Source: Candidatus Pullilachnospira intestinigallinarum
GTDB lineage: Bacteria; Bacillota; Clostridia; Lachnospirales; Lachnospiraceae
Direction: 5' to 3'
Length of the DNA stretch: 60,570 nucleotides
NCBI GenBank assembly: GCA_018711275.1
Contig: DVIN01000028.1
Span: 1-60,570, forward strand
Part shown: positions 17,590 to 27,172 of the stretch, piece by piece
Position numbering within the stretch: position 1 is the stretch's first letter
Layout: the number at the start of each line of letters is the position of its first letter
Notes under the pieces: generated by a model
The model's database searches: none
The model's input: the letters and a program-made list of their open reading frames with translations, nothing else
Told to the model about the DNA's origin: nothing
Made by a program: the position numbers and the translations under genes

Positions 17590-18194
17590 ATCCTCCCTCC
17601 TTCTATCTCCAGCTGGTGAATCCGGAGCATCCCGTGCTCTGGAGACCTTCGGAAAATCAGTTGTGTGCGTTCCATCCGGGATTTCCCCATATTCTTCTGG
17701 AAGCCTGTGCCGCCCGGTCCCTGGCCGCGCTGCTTGAAGAGTTGGACGCTTTCGGGGAAATCGTCCCGGTCAGCGGATACCGTCCCCGCGCCATGCAGCA
17801 GGAAATCTGGGACGACACGGTGCAGAAACAGGGATTGGATTATGCCAGACAGTATGTGGCCATCCCCGGCTGCAGCGAGCACGAAACCGGGCTGGCCATC
17901 GACCTGGCCGCCAACCGGCCGGAAATCGACTTTATCTGCCCCGAATTCCCCTGGGACGGCATTTACGGCAGATTCCGCCGGATGGCCCCCGAATACGGCT
18001 GGATTCTCCGGTATCCCGCGGGCAAAGAGGCGATCACACGGATTTCCAGTGAACCCTGGCACTTCCGCTATGTGGGAACGCCCCATGCCAGAATCCTCTC
18101 GGAACAGGGGCTGGTTCTGGAGGAATACCTGGCCGGGGATCCGGGACTTCCCCTGTGGAACGGGCCCCGGCCTGCGGCGGGGAGGCGATCATGA
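17586..18194 (+). CDS. vanXY: VanXY-type D,D-dipeptidase/D,D-carboxypeptidase
   Basis: Zinc peptidase of the M15B family that removes D-Ala-ending precursors so that only D-Ser termini remain. Motifs: SGYRPR at residues 63-68, the zinc ligands in SEHETGLAID (H99 and D106), and EPWHFRYVG with catalytic E156 and ligand H159. No signal peptide or membrane anchor is seen, so it acts in the cytoplasm like other VanXY proteins. Length (202 aa) is within the family range. It overlaps vanG and vanTm by ATGA, one tight operon. Confidence 0.88.
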   Translation: MNPPSFYLQLVNPEHPVLWRPSENQLCAFHPGFPHILLEACAARSLAALLEELDAFGEIVPVSGYRPRAMQQEIWDDTVQKQGLDYARQYVAIPGCSEHETGLAIDLAANRPEIDFICPEFPWDGIYGRFRRMAPEYGWILRYPAGKEAITRISSEPWHFRYVGTPHARILSEQGLVLEEYLAGDPGLPLWNGPRPAAGRRS

Positions 18195-19327
18195 ACCGGC
18201 CCCTCTGCCCGCCCTTCTCCCAGGCGGAACAAACCTCTGGGAAACCGGCGGGCCAAAAGAGGTATTATCCCGGCCTTGACGCTTTCCGCATCCCGGCATC
18301 GCTTCTGGTGATCGCCATTCATACCTCGCCGCTGGCTTCCTTTTCGGACACCGCCGACTTTCTTCTGACAAGGGTGGCAGGCCGGGTGGCGGTTCCTTTT
18401 TTCCTGATGGTCACCGGATTTTTCCTGCTGCCGGATGCCGCGGAGAACGGCAGAAAACCCAGGGACAAGCAGAGGGCCGAGAAGGCACGCAGGCGCCTGT
18501 TTCGGTCTGTGGCGCATCTGATCGGGCTGTACGTTCTGTCCATGCTTCTGTATCTGCCCCTGAACCTGTACGCGGGACAGATGAAAGGGCTGACGGCAGC
18601 CGGATTTTTCAAAATGCTGTTCTTTGACGGCACCTTTTACCATCTGTGGTATCTGCCTGCCGCCGCGGAGGGCATCTGTCTGGTGTATCTCCTTTCCCGC
18701 CGGTTTTCCCTGCGGGGATGCCTGATCATCTCCGTTCTGCTGTATCTGATCGGCCTGGGCGGCGACAGCTGGTACGGGCTGATGGCCCGCCATTCCCTGA
18801 CGGCGGAGGTATACCAGGGGATTTTTTCCGTAAGCAGCTACACCAGAAACGGCATCTTCCTGACCCCGCTGTTCCTCTGTCTGGGATGGCTGATGGCCCG
18901 GGGGACATGGCACAAAAAAATCCGGAAAGCTTCCGGATGGCTGTTTCTTCTGACGCTGGCCCTGATGGCCTGCGAGGCGCTCCTGCTTCGCGCAGCCGGA
19001 TGGATCCGCCACGACAGCATGTACCTGCTGCTTCCCCTCTGCATGGTCTTCCTGTTTCTGCGGCTTCTTTCATGCCGCCGCAAAATGGGAAGCCCCCAAA
19101 CCCTCACTGCCTGCCGCAGCCTGAGCCTGACCGTCTATCTGATTCACCCCTGGGTGATCGTTCTGGTGCGGGGAGCGGCAGGCGTGCTGGGGCTGGAAAA
19201 TCTGTTTGTAACCCAATCACTGATTCATTATCTGACAGTGGCCGCAGGGTCCTGTCTTCTGGCGATGATAATATGGAAACTACAATGCAACTGGAACGCG
19301 TATTGCTCCCGTCGGGCAAGGCGCTGA
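18191..19327 (+). CDS. vanTm: VanT membrane domain (acyltransferase-3 family), separate gene
   Basis: The 378-residue integral membrane protein has about ten hydrophobic helices. It starts with the acyltransferase-3 signature (YYPGLDAFRIPASLLVIAIH with its helix-1 His) and contains FHLWYLP-like FYHLWYLPAAAEG and a late SLTVYLIHPWVIV segment. In VanT of vanG/vanC clusters this domain is fused to the racemase and is thought to bring in L-Ser. Here it terminates at 19327 in a different frame from the racemase. The ATG at 18191 has GGAGGCGATC directly upstream and overlaps vanXY by 4 bp. A split vanTm/vanTr pair is known from the VanL type; a sequencing frameshift is the alternative. Confidence 0.8.
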   Translation: MNRPLCPPFSQAEQTSGKPAGQKRYYPGLDAFRIPASLLVIAIHTSPLASFSDTADFLLTRVAGRVAVPFFLMVTGFFLLPDAAENGRKPRDKQRAEKARRRLFRSVAHLIGLYVLSMLLYLPLNLYAGQMKGLTAAGFFKMLFFDGTFYHLWYLPAAAEGICLVYLLSRRFSLRGCLIISVLLYLIGLGGDSWYGLMARHSLTAEVYQGIFSVSSYTRNGIFLTPLFLCLGWLMARGTWHKKIRKASGWLFLLTLALMACEALLLRAAGWIRHDSMYLLLPLCMVFLFLRLLSCRRKMGSPQTLTACRSLSLTVYLIHPWVIVLVRGAAGVLGLENLFVTQSLIHYLTVAAGSCLLAMIIWKLQCNWNAYCSRRARR

Positions 19328-20442
19328 AAAAAGCCCGGACCTGGGCGCTGATTCACACCGATATTCTCCGGGCAAATGCCGCTGCCATCCGGAAACTGCT
19401 GCCCGGCGGATGCTCCGTGATGGCGGTGGTAAAGGCAAACGCCTACGGCCACGGACTACTGGAGGTATCCGCCTGCCTGAACCGGGCGGGCATCCGGGAT
19501 TTCGCCGTGGCCACCCTGGAGGAAGGCATCCGTCTGCGGCAGGGCGGCGTCACCGGAAATATTCTGATCCTGGGATACACCCCCGCGTCTCTGGCCGGTT
19601 ACCTGCGGGAATACGGTCTGACCCAGACGGTGGCCGACGCCCTGCACGGCCGGCAGCTGGCAAAAACCGGCCTGCCCCTGGACGTTCACCTGAAAATCGA
19701 TACCGGAATGCACCGGCTGGGAATCCCGGCCAATCGCCCGGAGGAAATTCTCCCGCTGATGACCATTCCCACCCTGCGGGTAACCGGTCTGTTCACCCAT
19801 CTGTGCGCCGCGGACAGCAGCCGCCCGGAGGATGTGGCCTTCACCCGGAGGCAGATTGGGGATTTCTTCGGACTCACCCGGCAGCTTTCGGCCAGAGGCA
19901 TTTCCCTGCCGGCCCTGCATGTGCAGAGCAGCTACGGAATCCTCCGTTATCCTAATCTTCCCTGCCGTTTTGCCCGGCCAGGCATCCTGCTGTACGGCTG
20001 CCTCAGTGATCCGGAAACCATGGGCGAAATCCCCGCCTCCATCCACCCGGTGCTTTCCTGGCACAGCCGGATTGTGCTGACCAGACAGATACCGGAGGGG
20101 GATACAGTGGGCTATGGCCGCAGCTGGCAGGCCCGGGGCCCCCGGCGTCTGGCGGTGATTCCCGTGGGCTACGGAGACGGCTATCCCCGTTCCCTGTCCA
20201 ACTGCCACGAGGTGCTGATCTGCGGACAGCGGGCCCCCATCGCGGGACGGATCTGCATGGATCAGATGATGGCCGACATCACCCAGATTCCCCAGGCACA
20301 GTGCGGCTCCCTGGTGACCCTGATCGGAGAACAGGAGGGCGGGCGCATCACGGCGGAGGAAACCGCCGCCCGGGCCGGAACCATCGCCAACGAGCTTCTG
20401 TGCCGTCTGGGGGACCGGATCCGGCGGGTGACCTGCCCGTAA
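19273..20442 (+). CDS. vanTr: VanT racemase domain, serine racemase (Alr-like), separate gene
   Basis: PLP enzyme of the alanine-racemase fold making D-Ser for VanG. K54 (VMAVVKANAYGHG) is the PLP lysine, and the second-base Tyr lies in VGYGDGYPR (Y300 region). Where alanine racemases have the substrate-gating Tyr of TxxYEL, this protein has N373 (TIANELLC), the replacement described for VanT serine racemases. The in-frame ATG at 19273 gives 389 aa; no strong ribosome site is visible and the start lies 55 nt inside vanTm, suggesting coupled translation or frameshift fusion. The frame is open further upstream (to 18646) but that part is a shadow of vanTm. Confidence 0.82.
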   Translation: METTMQLERVLLPSGKALKKARTWALIHTDILRANAAAIRKLLPGGCSVMAVVKANAYGHGLLEVSACLNRAGIRDFAVATLEEGIRLRQGGVTGNILILGYTPASLAGYLREYGLTQTVADALHGRQLAKTGLPLDVHLKIDTGMHRLGIPANRPEEILPLMTIPTLRVTGLFTHLCAADSSRPEDVAFTRRQIGDFFGLTRQLSARGISLPALHVQSSYGILRYPNLPCRFARPGILLYGCLSDPETMGEIPASIHPVLSWHSRIVLTRQIPEGDTVGYGRSWQARGPRRLAVIPVGYGDGYPRSLSNCHEVLICGQRAPIAGRICMDQMMADITQIPQAQCGSLVTLIGEQEGGRITAEETAARAGTIANELLCRLGDRIRRVTCP

Positions 20443-20483
20443 AGCTATGGAAAGCACGCTGTGCGAACTTTCCAGTGTCATGA

Positions 20484-20519
20484 ATGAGGGGATACCGGAT
20501 CGCTCCGCCATCCCCTCAT
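20484..20519. terminator. Hairpin between vanTr and trpA
   Basis: ATGAGGGGAT (20484-20493) pairs with ATCCCCTCAT (20510-20519), a perfect 10-bp stem with a 16-nt loop between convergent operons. Neither side has a real T-run, so termination is presumed from position. Confidence 0.5.
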
Positions 20520-20574
20520 CTGTCCGTTCACATTCCGGCTTCCTGCTGCAGCGCGGCAGGTTTTCAGGCTCCGG

Positions 20575-21348
20575 TCATGTTCTCACCGCATCCTTCATTT
20601 CTTTCACATAGGCGGCCACATGGGGCACGCAGTCCTCTTTGTACTCCTGGCACAGCCGGACAATGGCGCTTCCCACAATCACCCCGTCGGATTTTCCTGC
20701 CATTTCCCTGGCCTGCTGTGGGGTGGAGATTCCAAATCCCACCGCACAGGGAATCTGCCGGTTGTCCTTTACCAGCTGCACCATGCTGCCGATATCCGTG
20801 GTGATTTCCCGGCGCACGCCGGTGACGCCCATGGAGGACACACAGTAGACAAATCCTTCCGCTTCCCCGGCAATCCGGGCGATCCGCTGATGGGAGGTGG
20901 GGGCAATCAGCGAGATGAAATCCAGGCCCGCCGTCCGGCAGGGTCCGGCAAACTCTTCCTTCTCCTCAAAAGGCACATCGGGAAGAATCAGGCCGTCCAT
21001 CCCCACATCCGCCGCCGTCCGGACAAACCGTTCGGTGCCATAGGAAAATACCACATTGGCATAAGTCATGAATACCAGCGGAATACTGCTGCGTTTCCGG
21101 ATTCTTCTCACCATGTCAAAAATTTTGTCCGTGGTAACGCCCCCTGCCAGGGCCCGCATATTGGCCGCCTGGATCACGGGGCCCTCCGCCGTGGGATCGG
21201 AAAACGGAATTCCCAGCTCAATCAGGTCGGCTCCCGCCTCCTCCATGGCATACACCAGTTCCTCCGTCACCGCCAGGGACGGATCCCCGCAGGTGACAAA
21301 CGGAATAAATGCTTTTCCCTTCTCAAATGCTCTGGCAACCTTACTCAT
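20575..21348 (-). CDS. trpA: Tryptophan synthase alpha subunit TrpA
   Basis: Cleaves indole-3-glycerol phosphate. The 257-residue TIM barrel carries [13 protein letters not shown], the catalytic Glu in [19 protein letters not shown] and catalytic Asp in [12 protein letters not shown], plus GVTGVRREI and [10 protein letters not shown] at the phosphate end. The ATG at 21348 follows GGGAGGATCTTT; the longer open frame is not supported. It overlaps trpB by 8 bp and is the last gene of trpEGDCFBA. Confidence 0.96.
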   Translation of the reverse strand: MSKVARAFEKGKAFIPFVTCGDPSLAVTEELVYAMEEAGADLIELGIPFSDPTAEGPVIQAANMRALAGGVTTDKIFDMVRRIRKRSSIPLVFMTYANVVFSYGTERFVRTAADVGMDGLILPDVPFEEKEEFAGPCRTAGLDFISLIAPTSHQRIARIAGEAEGFVYCVSSMGVTGVRREITTDIGSMVQLVKDNRQIPCAVGFGISTPQQAREMAGKSDGVIVGSAIVRLCQEYKEDCVPHVAAYVKEMKDAVRT

Positions 21349-22525
21349 AAAGATCCTCCCCTCTGTATCTTGCAATCGCCGCACAGTCCTTGTCTCCTCT
21401 TCCGGAAAGATTAATCACAAGCACCTGATCCCTTCCCATCTGGGGCGCCAGCTTTCTGGCGTAAGCCACCGCATGGGCGCTCTCGATGGCGGGAATAATT
21501 CCCTCCGTCCGGGACAGATACTCAAAGGCTTCCACCGCCTCCTCATCCGTCACCGCCACATATTCCGCTCTGCCCTGATCATACAGGTCGGCATGCTCCG
21601 GCCCGATCCCCGGATAATCCAGCCCGGCGGAAATGGAGTACACCGGCGCGATCTGGCCGTATGCATCCTGGCAGAAATAGGATTTCATTCCATGGAAAAT
21701 TCCCAGCCTTCCGGTGGCAATGGTGGCTGCCGTCTCCGCGGTATTTACCCCGCGGCCTGCGGCTTCGCATCCGATCAGCCGCACGGACTTATCCGGAATA
21801 AAATGGTAGAAAGCTCCGATGGCGTTGGAACCGCCGCCCACACAAGCCAGCACCGCATCCGGCAGCTTTCCCTCCGCCTCCAGAATCTGACTGCGGATTT
21901 CCCTGGAAATCACTGCCTGGAAATCCCGGACAATGGTGGGGAAGGGATGGGGTCCCATACAGGAGCCCAGCACATAATGGGTATCCTCCACCCGGCTGGT
22001 CCATTCCCGCATGGTCTCCGAAACCGCGTCCTTCAGCGTACCGGTTCCCGAGGATACCGGATGTACCTTTGCCCCCAGAAGACGCATTTTATACACATTC
22101 AGCGCCTGGCGGACGGTGTCCTCTTTTCCCATGAACACCTCGCACTCCATACCCATCAGGGCGGCTGCCGTGGCTGTAGCCACCCCGTGCTGTCCGGCCC
22201 CCGTCTCCGCGATCACCCGGGTTTTTCCCATTTTTTTTGCCAGCAGCACCTGCCCCAGCACGTTGTTGATCTTATGGGCTCCCGTATGGTTTAAATCCTC
22301 CCGCTTCAGATAAATTTTCGCTCCCCCCAGATCCTCTGTCATCCGTTTCGCGAAATACAGCCGGGAAGGACGTCCCGCATACTCGTTCAGCAGAGTGGTC
22401 AGTTCCTGCTGAAACTGAGGATCTTCCTTATATCTGTTATAGGCCTCTTCCAGTTCCAGCACCGCGTTCATCAGTGTTTCCGGAATGTACTGGCCTCCAT
22501 GGATTCCAAATCTACCTTTCGACAT
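21341..22525 (-). CDS. trpB: Tryptophan synthase beta subunit TrpB
   Basis: PLP enzyme joining indole and serine. The 394-residue protein contains the PLP lysine in [15 protein letters not shown], the [12 protein letters not shown] loop, the phosphate-binding GGGSNAIG and the [11 protein letters not shown] segment, all TrpB1-type. I place the start at the ATG at 22525 ([18 protein letters not shown]), which has AGAGGT 8 nt upstream. A TTG at 22549 would add eight residues but has no site. It overlaps trpA by 8 bp. Confidence 0.96.
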   Translation of the reverse strand: MSKGRFGIHGGQYIPETLMNAVLELEEAYNRYKEDPQFQQELTTLLNEYAGRPSRLYFAKRMTEDLGGAKIYLKREDLNHTGAHKINNVLGQVLLAKKMGKTRVIAETGAGQHGVATATAAALMGMECEVFMGKEDTVRQALNVYKMRLLGAKVHPVSSGTGTLKDAVSETMREWTSRVEDTHYVLGSCMGPHPFPTIVRDFQAVISREIRSQILEAEGKLPDAVLACVGGGSNAIGAFYHFIPDKSVRLIGCEAAGRGVNTAETAATIATGRLGIFHGMKSYFCQDAYGQIAPVYSISAGLDYPGIGPEHADLYDQGRAEYVAVTDEEAVEAFEYLSRTEGIIPAIESAHAVAYARKLAPQMGRDQVLVINLSGRGDKDCAAIARYRGEDLYE

Positions 22526-22593
22526 AACTGTATACCTCTTTTCCGGCAACCGTTCCGCCTTATGGCTTCCCTGTCACCCAATTTTCCTGTTTT

Positions 22594-23235
22594 TCAGGCG
22601 GAGGGCCTGCCGCCGTCCGCGCTGCCACACAAACCATGGGCCAGCGCCACCGCCTGTTTGATTTTTTCCCGATCCTTCCATCCGTCACGCTCCACCCCGC
22701 TGGACAGATCCACCGCCCAGGGACGCAGCCGGCCGATGGCCGCAGCCAGATTGCCGCAGTCGAGGCCCCCGGCCAGAAACCAGGGTCTCTCCACCGCTTC
22801 CACCAGCCCCCAGTCAAAGGCGCTGCCCGTACCGCCCCGGCCATGATCCAGCAGAATGTAATCGGCGCTGCTTTGCATGGCCCTGTCCAGGTCTTCCTTC
22901 CGGCGGATGGAAAACGCCTGGATCAGCGGCCCGTCCGTCAGGCTTCGCAGACGGCGGATGTACGCCTCATCCTCCTGCCCGTGCAGCTGGGCCAGCCGGA
23001 TCACCCCGTCATTCAGCAGATTAGCCACCGTCTCTTCCGGCTCGTTGACAAATACACCCACCGGACAGATATCCGGGGCCAGCATGACGGAAAGCGCCCG
23101 AACCTGCCCGGCAGATACGCTGCGGCGGCTTTGGGGTACATGAATCACAAATCCGGCGAAATCCGGCCCCGCCTCGTTGACGTAAGCGATATCTTCCGCC
23201 CTTTTCAGGCCGCAGATTTTAATTCTGGTTTTCAT
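22594..23235 (-). CDS. trpF: Phosphoribosylanthranilate isomerase TrpF
   Basis: The 213-residue TIM barrel starts KIKICGLKRAEDIAYVN-like (RIKICGLKR), with the catalytic Cys in the ICGL motif. It contains VGVFVNEPEE, the general-acid Asp in ILLDHGRGGTG, and a phosphate-binding FLAGGLDCGN. The ATG has GAGAGGAGACGGCG in front and lies 17 bp inside the end of trpC, implying coupled translation. Confidence 0.95.
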   Translation of the reverse strand: MKTRIKICGLKRAEDIAYVNEAGPDFAGFVIHVPQSRRSVSAGQVRALSVMLAPDICPVGVFVNEPEETVANLLNDGVIRLAQLHGQEDEAYIRRLRSLTDGPLIQAFSIRRKEDLDRAMQSSADYILLDHGRGGTGSAFDWGLVEAVERPWFLAGGLDCGNLAAAIGRLRPWAVDLSSGVERDGWKDREKIKQAVALAHGLCGSADGGRPSA

Positions 23236-24031
23236 CGCCGTCTCCTCTCAGCCATTTAAGCGCCGCCTTTTTATCCCGGGCCCGCATCAGGGTTTCCCCC
23301 ACCAGCACCGCGTCCACGCCGTCTTCTTTCAGGGTCCGAATCTGCCCGGGATCGGAGATCCCGCTTTCTGCCACAAACAGCACCGATTCCGGCGCCAGGG
23401 CCCGCAGCCGGCTGCTGTTAGCCGTATCCACAGAGAAATCCTTCAGATTCCGGTTGTTCACTCCGATGATTTTCGCGCCGCAGGCGGCCGCTCTTTCAAT
23501 TTCCCTTTCATCGTGGGCCTCCACCAGCGCGTCCATACCCAGCTCCTGGGCCAGCTGCCGCCATGCCGCAAGCTGCGCGTCATCCAGGATGGCGCAGATC
23601 AGCAGCACCGCCGAGGCGCCCAGGGCCCGGGCCTGGTAAATCATGTATTCATCCACGGTAAAGTCCTTCCGAAGCACCGGTATCTGCACTTCCCCGGCAA
23701 TCCTGCGCAGATATTCATCCTTTCCCAGAAAGTAAAAGGGCTCCGTCAGGCAGGAAATGGCGGCGGCTCCCGCCGCCTCATACGCCCGGGCGATTTCCAG
23801 ATAAGGAAAATCCTTTGCGATGATTCCCTTTGAGGGCGACGCTTTTTTCACCTCGCAGATAAACGACATCTCTTCCCCGGACAGGGCCACCTCAAAGGGC
23901 CTGCGTCCCGGCGGGGCCGGCAGGCGGGGCGCTTCTTCCGCGTCCCGGCGCAGGTTTTCCAGGGGGTAGAGACGCTTCCGGGCGGCGATCCGTTCCCTGG
24001 TTTTTTCGGCAATTTCATCCAGTATCGTCAA
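23219..24031 (-). CDS. trpC: Indole-3-glycerol phosphate synthase TrpC
   Basis: The 270-residue TIM barrel contains ICEVKKASPSKGII (catalytic Glu/Lys), VLRKDFTVDEYMIYQ, IGVNNRNLKDFSVD and VAESGISDPGQI, the complete set of IGPS motifs. It follows trpD by 12 nt and overlaps trpF by 17 bp. It is a stand-alone enzyme, not the TrpCF fusion of enterobacteria. Confidence 0.96.
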   Translation of the reverse strand: MTILDEIAEKTRERIAARKRLYPLENLRRDAEEAPRLPAPPGRRPFEVALSGEEMSFICEVKKASPSKGIIAKDFPYLEIARAYEAAGAAAISCLTEPFYFLGKDEYLRRIAGEVQIPVLRKDFTVDEYMIYQARALGASAVLLICAILDDAQLAAWRQLAQELGMDALVEAHDEREIERAAACGAKIIGVNNRNLKDFSVDTANSSRLRALAPESVLFVAESGISDPGQIRTLKEDGVDAVLVGETLMRARDKKAALKWLRGDGDENQN

Positions 24032-24043
24032 AGCCTTCCCCTC

Positions 24044-25057
24044 CTACTTCTGATTGCTCATGGTGATGAATTCTTCCAGTTTCTTTCTGGCAGCTCCGTC
24101 ATCCAGAAGCTGCTCCGCCAGGCGGACGCCCTCCTCAATGGTTTTTGTGCGCCCGGTAATATAAAGGGCCGCGCCCGCGTTGAGGCAGACCGCGCATCGT
24201 CTGGCTCCCCGTTCTCTCCCTTCCAGAATGTCCAGGGTGATCCGGGCGTTCTCCTGGGGCGTTCCGCCCTCCAGTTCCTCCTTTGCGCACCGTTTGTATC
24301 CGAACTGCTCCGGGGTGATCTCGTAGGACTGATACCATCCGTCCCGGATCTCGCAGACAGAGGTGGGGGCGCTCATGGAGATTTCATCCAGTTTGTCCTG
24401 ACCATAGACCACCATGCCTCGGGTCACTCCCAGATTTCCCATCACCTGAGCCAGCGGTTTCACCAGCGCTTCCTCATAGACGCCCATCAGCTCCATATTG
24501 GCGCCCGCCGGATTGGACAGCGGCCCCAGAATATTGAATACGGTCCGGATGCCCAGTTCCTTTCGAATGGGAGCCACATATTTCATGGCAATGTGGTAGT
24601 TCTGAGCAAACAGAAAACAGATTCCGATATCTTTCAGAAGCTGTGCGCTTTTCTCCGGCGGAACGGTAATATTGACGCCCAGCGCTTCCAGCACATCGGC
24701 CGCTCCGGATTTTGAGGAAGCGGCCCGGTTCCCGTGTTTCGCCACCGGCACGCCGCCCGCGGCGATCACCAGCGAGGCCGTGGTGGAAATATTAAAGGAA
24801 TTGGAGCCGTCGCCTCCGGTTCCCACAATTTCCAGCACATCCATATCGTGAAGGAGCTTGATACAGTGGGCTCTCATGCCCGCCGCCGAGGCTGTGATCT
24901 CATCGATGGTCTCCCCTTTCAGAGAAAGGGCGGTCAGGTAGGCGGACATCTGTACCGGCGTGGCCTCTCCGCCCATGATTTCATTCATGACGGCTTCCGC
25001 TTCCTCATAACTCAGATCTTTTTTCTGTGCCAGTTTTATAATCGCTTCCCGAATCAT
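24044..25057 (-). CDS. trpD: Anthranilate phosphoribosyltransferase TrpD
   Basis: The 337-residue enzyme joins anthranilate and PRPP. The PRPP loop [17 protein letters not shown], the [21 protein letters not shown] segment and the GPLSNPAGA motif are present. The start overlaps the trpG stop by ATGA (25054-25057). No glutamine amidotransferase domain is fused to it, unlike in E. coli. Confidence 0.96.
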   Translation of the reverse strand: MIREAIIKLAQKKDLSYEEAEAVMNEIMGGEATPVQMSAYLTALSLKGETIDEITASAAGMRAHCIKLLHDMDVLEIVGTGGDGSNSFNISTTASLVIAAGGVPVAKHGNRAASSKSGAADVLEALGVNITVPPEKSAQLLKDIGICFLFAQNYHIAMKYVAPIRKELGIRTVFNILGPLSNPAGANMELMGVYEEALVKPLAQVMGNLGVTRGMVVYGQDKLDEISMSAPTSVCEIRDGWYQSYEITPEQFGYKRCAKEELEGGTPQENARITLDILEGRERGARRCAVCLNAGAALYITGRTKTIEEGVRLAEQLLDDGAARKKLEEFITMSNQK

Positions 25058-25665
25058 CTCTTTCTTCTCCTTTCACAGTTGTCCGCCGGTACGGCAATAC
25101 CTGCCGTCCGCAGGAAATTTTTCAGCATGCCTTTTCCCTCCGGGGTCATCACCGATTCCGGATGGAACTGCAGTCCATATATGGGATATTCCCGGTGGCT
25201 TGCCGCCATGATCTCCCCGTCCTCCGTTCTGGCCGTCACCTTGAGCACTTGGGGAAAATCCCTGGGATCGGCGGCAAGGGAATGGTATCTGGCCACCTTG
25301 GCCGGGGAGGAAATGCCCTCAAAGATTGGGGAATCTCCCAACAGCACCTGGGAGGTTTTCCCGTGCATCAGCTCTTTGGCGTAGGTGATCCGGGCCCCGA
25401 AGACCTGGCAGATGGCCTGATGGCCCAGGCAGATTCCCAGAATCGGAATCTCCGGCCCCAGACTTCGGACCACTTCTTCACAGATCCCGGCATTTTCCGG
25501 TCTGCCGGGGCCCGGCGACAGAACGATGGCCTCCGGCTTCATCTGCCGGATTTCCTTAAGGGTGAGCGCGTCGTTGCGGACCACACGGATTTCCGGATAA
25601 ATGCTCCCGATATACTGATACAGATTGTAAGAGAAGCTGTCGTAATTATCTATCAGCAAAATCAT
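25054..25665 (-). CDS. trpG: Anthranilate synthase glutamine amidotransferase subunit TrpG
   Basis: Class I glutaminase giving ammonia to TrpE; 203 residues. It shows [12 protein letters not shown] at the N-terminus, the oxyanion loop [12 protein letters not shown], the nucleophile Cys in GICLGHQAI, and the His-Glu pair in [14 protein letters not shown]. The ATG at 25665 follows GAGGAGGG and overlaps the trpE stop by ATGA; the longer open frame is not used. It could also serve para-aminobenzoate synthesis, as PabA does in some Firmicutes. Confidence 0.95.
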   Translation of the reverse strand: MILLIDNYDSFSYNLYQYIGSIYPEIRVVRNDALTLKEIRQMKPEAIVLSPGPGRPENAGICEEVVRSLGPEIPILGICLGHQAICQVFGARITYAKELMHGKTSQVLLGDSPIFEGISSPAKVARYHSLAADPRDFPQVLKVTARTEDGEIMAASHREYPIYGLQFHPESVMTPEGKGMLKNFLRTAGIAVPADNCERRRKR

Positions 25666-27149
25666 TCCAAACCCTCCTCTGCCGTCCGGATGGCTTCCAC
25701 CACCGCCCGGGCTTTGTTCACACATTCCTGGTATTCCTTATCCGGCACACTGTCCGCCACAATCCCCGCGCCGGACTGCACGCACACTCTTCCGTTTTTC
25801 TTGTAAACCAGGCGGATGCCGATGCAGGTGTCCATATTGCCCGCAAAATCCAGATATCCCACGGCGCCTCCGTAAACGCCCCTGGGGCGCTGCTCCAGTT
25901 CCTGAATAATCTGGCAGGCCCGGATCTTGGGAGCTCCTGACAGGGTTCCCGCCGGAAGCACCGCATCCACCGCGTCCACTCCGTCTTTTCCCTCCATAAG
26001 CCGGCCGGACACCTGGGAGCCGATGTGCATCACACAGGAAAACCGTTCGATCTGACAATACCGCTCCACCTGTACGCTTCCCAGGCTGCAGATCTTTCCC
26101 AGATCATTTCTTCCCAGATCCACCAGCATGTTGTGCTCTGCCAGCTCCTTTTCGTCCGCCAGCAGTTCCCGCTCCAGCCGCTGATCTTCCCGGGGCGTTT
26201 TTCCCCGCGGGCGGGTTCCCGCCAGCGGAAATGTCCGCACCGTTCTGTTTTCCAGATTTACCAGTGTCTCCGGGGAAGCGCCGGCAATCTCGATATCGTC
26301 GCTGGAAAAATAAAACATATACGGAGAAGGATTGGTAGTCCGCAGCACCCGGTAGGTATCAAACAGACTTCCTTTCGCCGCCGCTGTCTGGGGATTGGAC
26401 AGCACCACCTGGAAAATATCGCCTTCCCGGATGTAAGTTCTGGCCTTTTCCACCATGCTTTTATACTGCTCTCTGGAAAATACCGGCTTCAGTTCTTCCA
26501 GAAGCTGAATTCTGGGAAATACCGCCCTGGCCCCGCTTTTCAGCAGCTCCTCCATCTGCGCCATTTCCTCCTCTGCCTGCCGGTAGGAAGTCTCCACCTG
26601 CTCCGTGTCCACCCCGGCCACCAGACACAGCTTCTGCCGGTAATGGTCAAACACCAGCGCCCTGGTAAACAGCATCAGATCCACGTCCCGGAAATCCGTC
26701 TCTCCCGGTTCCGGAAAATTCAGAACCGGCTCCGGATACCGGAGATACTCATAGGAAAAATAGCCCACCATTCCGCCGGTAAAAGGAGGCATTCCCGGAA
26801 GCCTGGGACTTTTGTACCGATCCAGAATCCTGCGGATGGCCTCCCCCGGATGACTGGTTTTCTCCGTCTCCTCCCTGGTAAACTCTTCCATGTCTCCGCT
26901 TCGGATGGTCAGCGTTCCTCCTTTGCAGGTCAGCTCCAGCACCGGATCATAACCCAGTATGGAATATCTTCCCCACTGCTGATTCTGCTCGGCACTCTCC
27001 AGCAGAAAACAGTGTCTGCTGGCCGCCCGCAGCGTCCGCATGACCTCCACCGGGGTATACCGGTCCGCATACAGTTCCCGGCAGACGGGAATTCTCCGGT
27101 ATTCTCCCTGCTCCGCCAACTTTTTTACTTCTTCCAATGTAGGATACAT
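25662..27149 (-). CDS. trpE: Anthranilate synthase component I TrpE
   Basis: First enzyme of tryptophan synthesis; 495 residues. The N-terminal feedback motif LLES lies at about residues 49-52. The chorismate-binding domain shows FQVVLSNPQ, ETLVNLENRTVRTFPLAGTRPRG and PAGTLSGAPKIRACQII. The ATG at 27149 follows GGAGGTTCCT. It is the first gene after a tryptophan T-box leader, so it is controlled at transcription by uncharged tRNA-Trp and presumably by tryptophan feedback. Confidence 0.97.
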   Translation of the reverse strand: MYPTLEEVKKLAEQGEYRRIPVCRELYADRYTPVEVMRTLRAASRHCFLLESAEQNQQWGRYSILGYDPVLELTCKGGTLTIRSGDMEEFTREETEKTSHPGEAIRRILDRYKSPRLPGMPPFTGGMVGYFSYEYLRYPEPVLNFPEPGETDFRDVDLMLFTRALVFDHYRQKLCLVAGVDTEQVETSYRQAEEEMAQMEELLKSGARAVFPRIQLLEELKPVFSREQYKSMVEKARTYIREGDIFQVVLSNPQTAAAKGSLFDTYRVLRTTNPSPYMFYFSSDDIEIAGASPETLVNLENRTVRTFPLAGTRPRGKTPREDQRLERELLADEKELAEHNMLVDLGRNDLGKICSLGSVQVERYCQIERFSCVMHIGSQVSGRLMEGKDGVDAVDAVLPAGTLSGAPKIRACQIIQELEQRPRGVYGGAVGYLDFAGNMDTCIGIRLVYKKNGRVCVQSGAGIVADSVPDKEYQECVNKARAVVEAIRTAEEGLE

Positions 27150-27172
27150 AGGAACCTCCTTTCATTGATTTT

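Noticed and set aside
18646..19272. Upstream extension of the racemase frame as a 598-aa protein
   Set aside because: The extra 209 residues are Pro/Arg/Ser-rich, not family-like, and are the shadow of the acyltransferase-type membrane gene in another frame.
19255..19330. Programmed -1 frameshift joining vanTm and vanTr
   Set aside because: No X-XXY-YYZ slippery heptamer in the vanTm frame within the overlap; separate genes are the simpler reading, though a sequencing error stays possible.
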